A DNA stretch of 5,685 bases from Euryarchaeota archaeon UBA60 (GCA_002503395.1 DARQ01000086.1:1531-7215), one strand, 5' to 3'. Positions 1 through 4,750 are shown, counted from the stretch's first letter. A program made the numbers and translations. The notes: generated from the sequence alone by a model not told the origin.

Positions 1-432
1 AGCGGCAGTCTTTCTGACATTCAAGGCGAGATTTTCTCGGTACTCCACCCCAACGGGATGCGTGGCTACCTATTCGTCGAGAGCAGTGCTCAGCATCACG
101 TCGAGAAGTTGATCGGGCGTACCGGTGGGCGCGACCGCAAGACCCGGGGACCGATACTTTCGACCCCGCTGAAGAATGCCAAGAGTGTTCTGGGTTCTGA
201 GGCACCTCTGGAGGATGTCCTCCCCTACCTTGAGCCAAAGGCGGTCACCTCGGGAATCGAAGTGGGTTGTATCGTCGAAATCGTCTCCGGTGCATTCAAG
301 GGTGAGAAAGCCCGAGTAGTCTCGGTCAGCGAGTCCAAGGAAGAGGTCAGTATGGAACTCTATGAACAACCGATTCCGATGACATTGAACATGCGTGGCG
401 ACCACGTGAGGGTGATTGAGCGCGTCGAGTGA
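1..432 (+). CDS. spt5: Transcription elongation factor Spt5 (NusG family), 5' end cut off by window
   Basis: Spt5 pairs with Spt4, clamps over the RNA polymerase cleft and raises processivity; in archaea it usually has one NGN and one KOW domain. The frame is open from base 1 (143 residues visible), so the true start lies upstream and perhaps 10-20 residues are missing. The end of the NGN domain is seen as RGYLFVES (about residues 21-28). The KOW domain follows at about residues 86-112, with the core VEIVSGAFKGEKARV, then KEEVSMELYEQPIPMTL and a closing GDHVRVI. These match archaeal Spt5 closely. The stretch after HHVEKLIG (roughly GRDRKTRGPILSTPL) looks about a dozen residues longer than in the archaeal Spt5 proteins I know, an impression from memory. 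Spt5 next to L11-L1-L10-L12 is a classic archaeal arrangement. Position 58 is an internal Met, not the start. Confidence 0.95.
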   Translation, partial: SGSLSDIQGEIFSVLHPNGMRGYLFVESSAQHHVEKLIGRTGGRDRKTRGPILSTPLKNAKSVLGSEAPLEDVLPYLEPKAVTSGIEVGCIVEIVSGAFKGEKARVVSVSESKEEVSMELYEQPIPMTLNMRGDHVRVIERVE

Positions 433-443
433 CGCGCGGTGCG

Positions 444-451
444 ATTAAATA
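444..451 (+). promoter_or_regulatory. TATA-like box for the ribosomal protein genes
   Basis: ATTAAATA begins 11 bases after the spt5 stop and is the best match to an archaeal TATA box (TTTAWATA type) in the spt5-rpl11 gap. Counting about 26 bases from its centre puts the transcription start near 474, leaving a leader of about 25 bases that contains the ribosome binding site and then the ATG at 499. This suggests the L11-L1-L10-L12 genes can be transcribed independently of spt5. The prediction is from sequence only. Confidence 0.5.
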
Positions 452-486
452 CAGGAGAAATTTCGGCGAGTCGCTAAGGTAGAAAT

Positions 487-492
487 GAGGTG
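487..492 (+). promoter_or_regulatory. Ribosome binding site that fixes the rpl11 start at 499
   Basis: GAGGTG sits 6 bases before the ATG at 499 and matches the anti-Shine-Dalgarno sequence of archaeal 16S rRNA. The in-frame GTG at 490 lies inside this site, so it is part of the binding site and not the start codon. An in-frame TAA at 475-477 closes the frame just upstream. Confidence 0.75.
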
Positions 493-498
493 CAAATC

Positions 499-774
499 AT
501 GCCACGACCATGGACTTCCAAATTACTCATCAAGTCACTGGGCGTAGCCAAGTGCAACGGTAGTGTGGAAGCCGCTACCGAGAACCTTTCATTGGAGCAG
601 GCCATCGAAGTTGCCAAGGAGAAGAGCAACGATTTGACCGGCAACACAATCAAGGCCAAGACCCGTGAGGTCATCGGCACCTGCGTTTCGATGCGGGTGA
701 AGATTGAAGGCCACTGGCCGAAGGAAGCGCTGGAGATAATCGCCAGAGGAGAGTGGGACGAGCGTTTCGAGTGA
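499..774 (+). CDS. rpl11: Ribosomal protein L11 lacking the N-terminal domain (C-terminal domain only)
   Basis: L11 sits at the base of the ribosomal stalk on helices 43/44 of 23S rRNA. Archaeal L11 is normally about 160 residues: an N-terminal domain that contacts elongation factors and the stalk base, a proline-bearing linker, and a C-terminal rRNA-binding domain. Here only 91 residues are encoded. The first residues (PRPWTSKLLIKSLG) match the family's linker and following helix (usually PPTTxLIKKxLG). Residues 29-75 (NLSLEQAIEVAK, then REVIGTCVSMRVKIEGHWPKE) match the C-terminal domain well, including the conserved GTCVSM loop. The usual N-terminal glycine/proline signature (KPGPPLGP type) does not occur anywhere upstream. 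A frameshift does not explain this: only 66 bp separate the gene from an intact spt5, and an in-frame stop lies at 475. Start and binding site are good, so the gene looks genuinely short. Assignment as L11 is confident; how the ribosome copes is unknown. Confidence 0.88.
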   Translation: MPRPWTSKLLIKSLGVAKCNGSVEAATENLSLEQAIEVAKEKSNDLTGNTIKAKTREVIGTCVSMRVKIEGHWPKEALEIIARGEWDERFE

Positions 775-783
775 AAAGTTCAC
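771..783 (+). other. Small hairpin at the rpl11 stop codon
   Basis: GTGAA-AAG-TTCAC forms a perfect 5-bp stem with a 3-base loop and overlaps the rpl11 stop. It begins the 57-base rpl11-rpl1 gap. A stem this short can occur by chance, so any regulatory role is speculative. Confidence 0.25.
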
Positions 784-789
784 GAATTA

Positions 790-816
790 CGGTAGAGGCT
801 CAGGCTTCGCTGACCG
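790..816 (+). other. Possible stem with asymmetric bulge in the rpl1 leader
   Basis: CGGT (790-793) can pair with ACCG (813-816), and CAG (801-803) with CTG (810-812). This leaves a 7-base bulge on one side only and a 6-base loop. It ends three bases before the GAGGTGA ribosome binding site of rpl1 (819-825). L1 proteins are known to bind their own mRNA at stems with an asymmetric internal loop, so this is a candidate autoregulatory site. I cannot see the conserved bases of a known L1 site, hence low confidence. Confidence 0.2.
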
Positions 817-831
817 CAGAGGTGAAGAAAA

Positions 832-1476
832 ATGAAAGACAATATCAGTACAGCCATCAAAGCGGCAATAGAGTCGGCTCCAGAGCGTAAGTTCGTCGAG
901 TCAATCGACTTCGCATTCACCATCAAGGATGTCGACCTGAAGAATCCCAACAACCGTATTCAGGAAGAGATCCGTCTTCCCAGCGGCCGCGGCAAGGAAT
1001 TGAAAATCGCCATGTTCGCCAGCGGTGAAGTTGCCACACTAGCGGAAGAAGCAGGCGTGTTGGTCATCGACCCAGCCACAATCGAGGAACTCGGTGGTGA
1101 CAAGATGCGCGCCAAGAAATTGGTAAACAGCGTCGATTTCTTCCTCGCTGAAGTACCTCATATGGCATTAATCGGCCGCTACCTCGGTGTAGTTCTCGGT
1201 CCTCGTGGAAAGATGCCACGCCCGGTGCCACCGAAGGTCGACCCCGGGGTGATTGCCGCTGGTCTGCGCTCGACCGTAGTTGTCCGCAGTCGTGACAGCG
1301 TCACCTTTCAGACCTCGTTTGGTACCGTTTCACAAGAGCATGATGATCTGGTCAATAACGCCCTTGTAGTCTATGACCGTGTGACCGGCAAGTTGGAGCG
1401 CGGTGCCGGAAATATCCGTTCACTCTACGTCAAGACCACCATGGGTCCGTCGCAGAAAATCGAGGTGATCGAGTGA
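832..1476 (+). CDS. rpl1: 50S ribosomal protein L1
   Basis: L1 forms the mobile L1 stalk of the large subunit, which helps deacylated tRNA leave the E site; in several archaea and bacteria it also represses its own operon by binding mRNA. The 214-residue product has the normal archaeal length. The family signature GPRGKMPRPVPP is at residues 123-134, inside the first-to-second-domain region, and the conserved C-terminal stretch NIRSLYVKTTMGP is at residues 194-206. The ATG at 832 is preceded by GAGGTGA (819-825) with a 6-base spacer, so the start is well supported. It lies 57 bases after rpl11 and overlaps the rpl10 start by three bases, consistent with one operon. Confidence 0.97.
   Translation: MKDNISTAIKAAIESAPERKFVESIDFAFTIKDVDLKNPNNRIQEEIRLPSGRGKELKIAMFASGEVATLAEEAGVLVIDPATIEELGGDKMRAKKLVNSVDFFLAEVPHMALIGRYLGVVLGPRGKMPRPVPPKVDPGVIAAGLRSTVVVRSRDSVTFQTSFGTVSQEHDDLVNNALVVYDRVTGKLERGAGNIRSLYVKTTMGPSQKIEVIE
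1462..1470 (+). promoter_or_regulatory. Ribosome binding site for rpl10 inside the end of rpl1
   Basis: GAGGTGATC, nearly a full complement of the archaeal 16S rRNA tail, lies within the last codons of rpl1. It selects the GTG at 1473 as the rpl10 start. GTG and the rpl1 stop TGA share bases (GTGA at 1473-1476), a layout typical of translational coupling between adjacent ribosomal protein genes. Confidence 0.8.
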
Positions 1477-2486
1477 TTCCCAAGGTTGCGAACTGGAAGC
1501 GCGACGCGGTCGCCGATTTGAAGAGCCAGATTTCATCTGGTGGTGTCTTCGCGGTAATCGACATCCACGGCGTCCCGGCAGACTCAATGTTGGGAATGCG
1601 TGCTGAATTGTACGGCAAGATGGAAGTCAGCGTTGCCAAGAAACAATTGATGCGACTGGCCTGGAGGGAATCCGGTCAAGACCCAGAAGACCTGGAGCAG
1701 TTGTTTGAGGGTGCGGTGCAACCAGCATTGGTGCAGACCGACACCATGACATCATTCGAACTATTCCGTGAATTGAAGAAGACCGAAGCCGGTCGTGCCG
1801 CCAAGCCCGGGGATATCGCCCCTTGCGACATCATAGTCGAGAAGCAGAATACCGGTATGGCACCCGGCCCTATTGTTGGTGAGTTGAATACCGTCAACAT
1901 TCCGGCCAAGATAATGGGTGGCAGCGTCCATATTCAGAAGACCGTCACGGTATTGAAAGAAGGAGAAGTATTCACCGACGACCTAGGATTACTACTCTCA
2001 AAGATTGACATCAATCCAATCATCACCGGCCTGCGCCTGTGTGGAACTCTTGAGGATGGAGTGATTTTTGCCCCTGAGACCTTGGATGTCGATATCGAGG
2101 CATTTGAGCAACAGGTCATCGGCACCATTGCCGGAGCGCACAATCTCGCTTGCAATATTCGTTGGTTCACCTCCCAGACCATGCCGGTCTTGCTCGGCAA
2201 GGCTAGCAGTGAGGCACTTGCGGTGGCAATGGAAGCAGGAATTGCCAATTCAAAGACTCTGCCATTCGTCATCGCCAAGGCCTACGCCAGTGCGATGGGT
2301 GTCGCAGGACAATTAGATTCCGAAGCATTGGATGACGAGTTGCGCGAGCAACTCGGCGCTGCGGCAGAAGTTGCCGCATCCGCTCCAGTGGTGGAAGATA
2401 CCGATGCACCCCCAGCCGAGGATGCAGAGGAAGATGAGGAAGATGAGGACGTCAGTTTCGACGGACTCGGAGACCTATTCGGCTGA
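1473..2486 (+). CDS. rpl10: 50S ribosomal protein L10 (acidic stalk protein P0)
   Basis: L10/P0 anchors the ribosomal stalk to 23S rRNA next to L11 and carries several L12 dimers on a helical spine; the stalk recruits translational GTPases. The 337-residue length is normal for archaea. Residues 1-110 form the rRNA-binding domain. Residues 112-190 form the archaeal/eukaryotic insertion domain, with NTGMAPGPIVGEL at 126-138. Residues about 205-280 form the spine. A flexible Ala/Pro segment (296-315) then leads to an acidic run (319-326) and the factor-binding tip SFDGLGDLFG (328-337). The acidic run is encoded by a 9-bp tandem repeat (GAGGAAGAT at 2427 and 2436). GTG is the start codon, chosen by the adjacent ribosome binding site. 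With L11 shortened here, P0 may carry more of the stalk-base contacts, but that is inference. Confidence 0.97.
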   Translation: MIPKVANWKRDAVADLKSQISSGGVFAVIDIHGVPADSMLGMRAELYGKMEVSVAKKQLMRLAWRESGQDPEDLEQLFEGAVQPALVQTDTMTSFELFRELKKTEAGRAAKPGDIAPCDIIVEKQNTGMAPGPIVGELNTVNIPAKIMGGSVHIQKTVTVLKEGEVFTDDLGLLLSKIDINPIITGLRLCGTLEDGVIFAPETLDVDIEAFEQQVIGTIAGAHNLACNIRWFTSQTMPVLLGKASSEALAVAMEAGIANSKTLPFVIAKAYASAMGVAGQLDSEALDDELREQLGAAAEVAASAPVVEDTDAPPAEDAEEDEEDEDVSFDGLGDLFG

Positions 2487-2494
2487 AAAAAAAC

Positions 2495-2501
2495 AAGGTG
2501 A
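2495..2501 (+). promoter_or_regulatory. Ribosome binding site that fixes the rpl12 start at 2507
   Basis: AAGGTGA lies 5 bases before the ATG at 2507. An in-frame GTG at 2498 falls inside this site and is therefore not the start. Starting at 2507 also gives the expected archaeal L12 N-terminus (MEYVYAA). A run of eight A residues (2486-2493) directly follows the rpl10 stop. Confidence 0.7.
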
Positions 2502-2506
2502 ATAAA

Positions 2507-2809
2507 ATGGAATACGTATATGCTGCAATGTTGTTACATAGTGCTGAGAATGAAATTAGTGAAGCTGCTGTCAGTAAGGTCTTGAAGGCCGCTGGTGTAT
2601 CTTCTGATGCTGCCCGAGTAAAGGCCCTGGTGGCCTCGCTCGACGGTGTCGACATCGCTGACGCGATGACTACCGCTGTAGCGGCCCCTGCCGCTGCCGC
2701 CGCCCCTGCCGCCTCCGGCGGTGCCGACGCCCCTGCTGAAGAAGCAGAGGAAGAGGAAGAAGAGGAAGACGGTGCGGGCTTCGAGGGTCTCGGCTCTTTG
2801 TTCGGCTGA
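2507..2809 (+). CDS. rpl12: 50S ribosomal protein L12 (P1-type stalk protein)
   Basis: L12 dimers form the flexible arms of the stalk and deliver elongation, initiation and recycling factors to the ribosome. The 100-residue product has the usual archaeal plan. The N-terminal helical dimerisation and P0-binding domain (1-57) starts MEYVYAAMLLH and contains ARVKALVASLDGVDI. An Ala/Pro/Gly hinge follows (58-77), then an acidic run (78-88) and the tip GFEGLGSLFG (91-100). The tip shares the GLG-x-LFG motif with L10 in this window, as expected since both bind the same factors. The gene lies 20 bases after rpl10 and is the last ribosomal gene of the cluster; no further gene follows for over 130 bases. 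Confidence 0.96.
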   Translation: MEYVYAAMLLHSAENEISEAAVSKVLKAAGVSSDAARVKALVASLDGVDIADAMTTAVAAPAAAAAPAASGGADAPAEEAEEEEEEEDGAGFEGLGSLFG

Positions 2810-2813
2810 GCAC

Positions 2814-2845
2814 CGAAGGTCACTAGTGAATACCACTAGGCTTCG
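2814..2845 (+). terminator. Imperfect hairpin just after rpl12, possible 3' end signal
   Basis: CGAAG (2814-2818) pairs with CTTCG (2841-2845), and CTAGTG (2823-2828) pairs with CACTAG (2834-2839) around the loop AATAC. The two stems are separated by a 4-by-1 internal loop. It starts five bases after the rpl12 stop. No T tract of the kind archaeal termination uses follows directly, so it could instead be an mRNA-end stabiliser or processing site. Confidence 0.4.
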
Positions 2846-2915
2846 CATTCAGGCTCGGCCTTCGCAAGCAGGAAGTTTGAGATTTGAGTGTGTGAGCGAA
2901 GGCCACTAGGGTTCA
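2814..2915 (+). repeat. Related direct and inverted repeats in the spacer downstream of rpl12
   Basis: CGAAGGTCACTAGTG (2814-2828) recurs as CGAAGGCCACTAGGG (2897-2911), 13 of 15 identical. CACTAGGCTTCG (2834-2845) recurs as CACTAGGGTTCA (2904-2915), 10 of 12. Between them, GGCCTTCGC (2857-2865) is the exact reverse complement of GCGAAGGCC (2896-2904). Since CCTTCG (2859-2864) can also pair with CGAAGG at 2814-2819, several mutually exclusive stems are possible. The 2810-2942 spacer has no convincing gene. Confidence 0.6.
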
Positions 2916-2920
2916 AAATA
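2913..2920 (+). promoter_or_regulatory. TATA-like box for the acetyltransferase gene
   Basis: The A/T run TCAAAATA is centred about 26 bases before the ATG at 2943, the spacing expected if transcription starts at or next to the start codon. No ribosome binding site is visible before that ATG, which fits a leaderless transcript. The match to the archaeal TATA consensus is only moderate. A perfect palindrome AAGGCCTT (2925-2932) lies between box and start and could overlap the initiation region. Confidence 0.4.
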
Positions 2921-2942
2921 GGGCAAGGCCTTAGCCGATTTG

Positions 2943-3398
2943 ATGGAGGACCGCGAATGGCTGAAGTCGATGTTTCGCAAAGAATTGGATTTGCGGCCGC
3001 CATCCCTTGCCAATATTGGCGATAACAGTATTTTCATTCGCGACGATTCTGGCATTCCCATCGCCCACGCCACCCTTTCAAGGCGAGGCGGTAGTTTCGA
3101 GATCAACAGCGTCGTAGTCGACCCACAGCATCGTGGTCAAGGCTTATCGAGGGAACTGCTGGAACTGGCCGACCAGTCATCCCGGCGCTTATTCGCCTAT
3201 ACCAGAGACCCGAGAATGAAATCGGCACTACTACGCGCCGGATATACACCAGCGCGCTCCCCAGGATTTCGCCCGAGCCTGAATCTGATGGTGACCCGAC
3301 CAGCGATTTTTCTGTGGATGATATTGACCCTCGATGTAAAGCGACTTGTCCACATGTCACGACATATGTTCGCTTACAAGTTGTATGTTCGTCGCTGA
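2943..3398 (+). CDS. GNAT-family N-acetyltransferase
   Basis: GNAT enzymes transfer an acetyl group from acetyl-CoA to an amine on a protein or small molecule. The 151-residue product has a clear acetyl-CoA motif A: strand INSVVVDP (54-61) followed by the pyrophosphate loop HRGQGLS (63-69, the Q/RxxGxG/A pattern) and helix RELLELADQ. Motif B-like features are AYTRDPRMKSALLRAGY (85-101). The strand FIRDDSGIPIAHATLSRRGG (31-50) fits the preceding sheet. After the fold there is an unusual tail (about 102-151) with a hydrophobic stretch AIFLWMILTLDV (121-132) and a basic end; it does not resemble the usual GNAT finish. ATG 2943 is chosen; TTG 2940 is in frame but gives no benefit. It lies after the stalk operon, so modification of a ribosomal protein (RimI/RimL-like) is possible, but the substrate cannot be read from sequence. 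Confidence 0.85.
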   Translation: MEDREWLKSMFRKELDLRPPSLANIGDNSIFIRDDSGIPIAHATLSRRGGSFEINSVVVDPQHRGQGLSRELLELADQSSRRLFAYTRDPRMKSALLRAGYTPARSPGFRPSLNLMVTRPAIFLWMILTLDVKRLVHMSRHMFAYKLYVRR

Positions 3399-3440
3399 CC
3401 GGGTAAGAGCATTGATGTCACCCACCGCAAAGCCACATCC

Positions 3441-3959
3441 ATGGCGGCACTGCGCACCCTCTCATTCGAGACCTGCGTGCCGCCGATGGTGATGATTCGC
3501 TCCCTGCGCGAGTTGGCCCGTGCCGGCAATTGGCCGATGAAACGCATCGAAGGCAGTAAGATGGTCGACCGATGGGCTGTGATAATGCCCTTGTCACAAT
3601 TTGCCAGAACGATAGGTCTGGCAATTACTCGCGGGCCATTCGCCGGTCTTGAGGTGCATTGCTGGAGCCATACCGCCGGCTCGGCCGGGGCGGTACACCA
3701 TTCGGTATGGACGATGCCGAAGCGCTTACCAGAGAAGCACATCCACACCTTGGTGCAGAATTGGGCGGTGATGATGCCGCGCTCGCCATTCCGCTGGACT
3801 TGGGGAGAGCGGATGACCATCGGCTTCCTATTGCCGGTTTTCCGGCGTAGCCGCAAAGCCTTCTCAGCGATGGGAATACCGGTTGGAAAGGGTGAATGGC
3901 CGCAGTCTGGATTGGGTGAATGGCCACCCCTGGAATACCTCATGGATGAGGAAGAATAG
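3441..3959 (+). CDS. Doubtful hypothetical ORF in an unresolved stretch (3399-3960)
   Basis: No gene in this 560-base stretch can be firmly called. The plus frame (172 residues) fits neatly between its neighbours, but it has no ribosome binding site or TATA box. Its composition is odd: about ten Trp and fourteen Met, only two Asp. A competing minus-strand frame (3943 down to 3374, 189 residues) is also open; it runs 25 bases into the acetyltransferase gene, is very Arg-rich, nearly Asp-free, and again lacks start signals. Both frames place the high-GC position at codon position 3, so codon bias does not separate them. The plus protein has two similar segments, WAVIMPLSQFA and WAVMMPRSPFR, 63 residues apart; the minus frame shows GIITAQ and GIITAH at the same places. 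A degraded gene is a third possibility. The other plus frame is acidic and more protein-like but is broken by several stops. I recognise no family. Confidence 0.25.
   Translation: MAALRTLSFETCVPPMVMIRSLRELARAGNWPMKRIEGSKMVDRWAVIMPLSQFARTIGLAITRGPFAGLEVHCWSHTAGSAGAVHHSVWTMPKRLPEKHIHTLVQNWAVMMPRSPFRWTWGERMTIGFLLPVFRRSRKAFSAMGIPVGKGEWPQSGLGEWPPLEYLMDEEE
3890..3925 (+). repeat. 12-bp direct repeat, 24-bp period
   Basis: GGGTGAATGGCC occurs at 3890-3901 and again, identical, at 3914-3925. The 24-base period keeps reading frame. In the plus frame it gives GEWP twice, in the minus frame GHSP twice. It lies near the right end of the unresolved stretch. Confidence 0.8.
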
Positions 3960-3979
3960 GTGAAATCCCATTCTGCGGG

Positions 3980-4000
3980 CGGGGGTGAGGTTCATCCCCG
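3980..4000. other. Strong 9-bp hairpin upstream of the membrane protein gene
   Basis: CGGGGGTGA (3980-3988) pairs with TCATCCCCG (3992-4000) around the loop GGT, with one G-U pair when read on the plus strand. It is the strongest short hairpin I found here and ends 18 bases before the ATG at 4019. No T tract follows on either strand within a few bases, so a classical terminator is not evident. It could be a protein-binding dyad or leader structure. Confidence 0.5.
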
Positions 4001-4018
4001 AAGAGTTATTGGCCCGGG

Positions 4019-4750
4019 ATGAGAGGGGAGATTGTGGACTTGCAGGAGAAGTTCAGTGAGCCTGAATTCAGGCGCAATACGATAGCCGTGGTAGTATTTG
4101 GCCTGCTCTTCCCAGCGTATTTCGGGGTTGCCGCATCCGGTATCGTCACACTGATGCCGACGCCGGCAGTTGGAGCGGTTTCAAATTGGAATGTGAGTTT
4201 CAATGAGACCATCGTGTTTGAGACCGAAGATGTCTGCTTCGCCGACGATGGGGGAACCTGTGATATCACCCTCACCTTTGCCGAGACCGACGAGATCAAA
4301 CAGGTCATCAAGGATGGCAACCTGATTCTCGGTGAGGTTCGCTTCACCCTTACCTACGATGAAACCGATGAATCGGGACAGTGGCCCAACCAATGTGACG
4401 ATATCTCCGCCGATTTGGAAACCGGAGAGGTCTCCATCGCCGAGAATGGCCATACCACTACAACCACAATGAGTGATTGTGATTCCTCAACCATGGCGGC
4501 CAAACTGGTCAGCAATTACACTGGAGAAGGATTCAATGTCACCAATGTCTCCAAGTCGGAAGTTCAGGGTGACTGGTCTGCTGAAGGCGAAGGTTGGGGT
4601 AATTATGTGGTCACCATCTCGGTCAGCACCAATTCCGGATCAAAGCCAGGTCCCATCGACCCGTTCGTGCTGGGGAATAATGAGGATGGCGAAGAGGTCA
4701 ATGTCAAGATGCAGGTCATCGCCTATGAAATTGAATTTGCAGAAAACTAA
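4019..4750 (+). CDS. Membrane-anchored extracytoplasmic protein of unknown function
   Basis: I do not recognise the family. The 243-residue product has a short charged N-terminus (1-20, ending FRRN), one hydrophobic segment (about 21-46, TIAVVVFGLLFPAYFGVAAS onward) and a long acidic domain rich in Thr, Ser, Asn, Asp and Glu. The positive charges before the helix suggest a signal anchor with the C-terminal domain outside. That domain has four Cys (73, 81, 126, 154), enough for two disulfides, and five N-x-S/T sequons (N58, N62, N166, N173, N176), consistent with an exported glycoprotein. Alternating short strands (DITLTF, GEVRFTLTY, NYVVTISVS, VNVKMQVIAYEIEF) suggest a beta sandwich. The start is uncertain: ATG 4019 has no binding site, whereas GTG 4034 follows GGGGAG (4024-4029) and would give a protein five residues shorter. 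Its stop directly abuts the convergent mutase gene. Confidence 0.8.
   Translation: MRGEIVDLQEKFSEPEFRRNTIAVVVFGLLFPAYFGVAASGIVTLMPTPAVGAVSNWNVSFNETIVFETEDVCFADDGGTCDITLTFAETDEIKQVIKDGNLILGEVRFTLTYDETDESGQWPNQCDDISADLETGEVSIAENGHTTTTTMSDCDSSTMAAKLVSNYTGEGFNVTNVSKSEVQGDWSAEGEGWGNYVVTISVSTNSGSKPGPIDPFVLGNNEDGEEVNVKMQVIAYEIEFAEN

Noticed and set aside
433..498. A frameshift or misplaced start hiding the L11 N-terminal domain
   Set aside because: There are only 66 bases between the spt5 stop and the rpl11 ATG, while the domain needs about 200. Spt5 is intact to its normal end, and no glycine/proline-rich L11 signature appears in any frame there.
490..498. GTG at 490 as the rpl11 start
   Set aside because: It lies inside the GAGGTG ribosome binding site that properly positions the ATG at 499.
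2486..2493. Run of eight A as a slippage or programmed frameshift site
   Set aside because: It starts at the last base of the rpl10 stop codon, and both rpl10 and rpl12 have complete family-typical ends, so no frameshift is needed.
2498..2506. GTG at 2498 as the rpl12 start
   Set aside because: It overlaps the AAGGTGA binding site, and the family N-terminus (MEYVYAA) begins at 2507.
2452..2848. Minus-strand frames opposite rpl12 rich in Ala, Ser, Pro and Phe
   Set aside because: They are mirror images of the L12 Ala/Pro hinge and acidic tail codons; L12 on the plus strand is unambiguous.
3654..3850. Plus frame containing GGDDAALAIPLDLGR as a thiamine-monophosphate kinase-like (GDDAA) gene
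   Set aside because: The frame is short and flanked by stops, the motif is in the wrong context, and none of the other family motifs follow.
3374..3943. Minus-strand frame as an acyl-CoA synthetase fragment, based on RIITIGGTQVSNERV resembling the IISGGENVSxxEVE motif
   Set aside because: The rest of that family's conserved motifs are absent nearby and the composition is abnormal; a single short resemblance is not enough.
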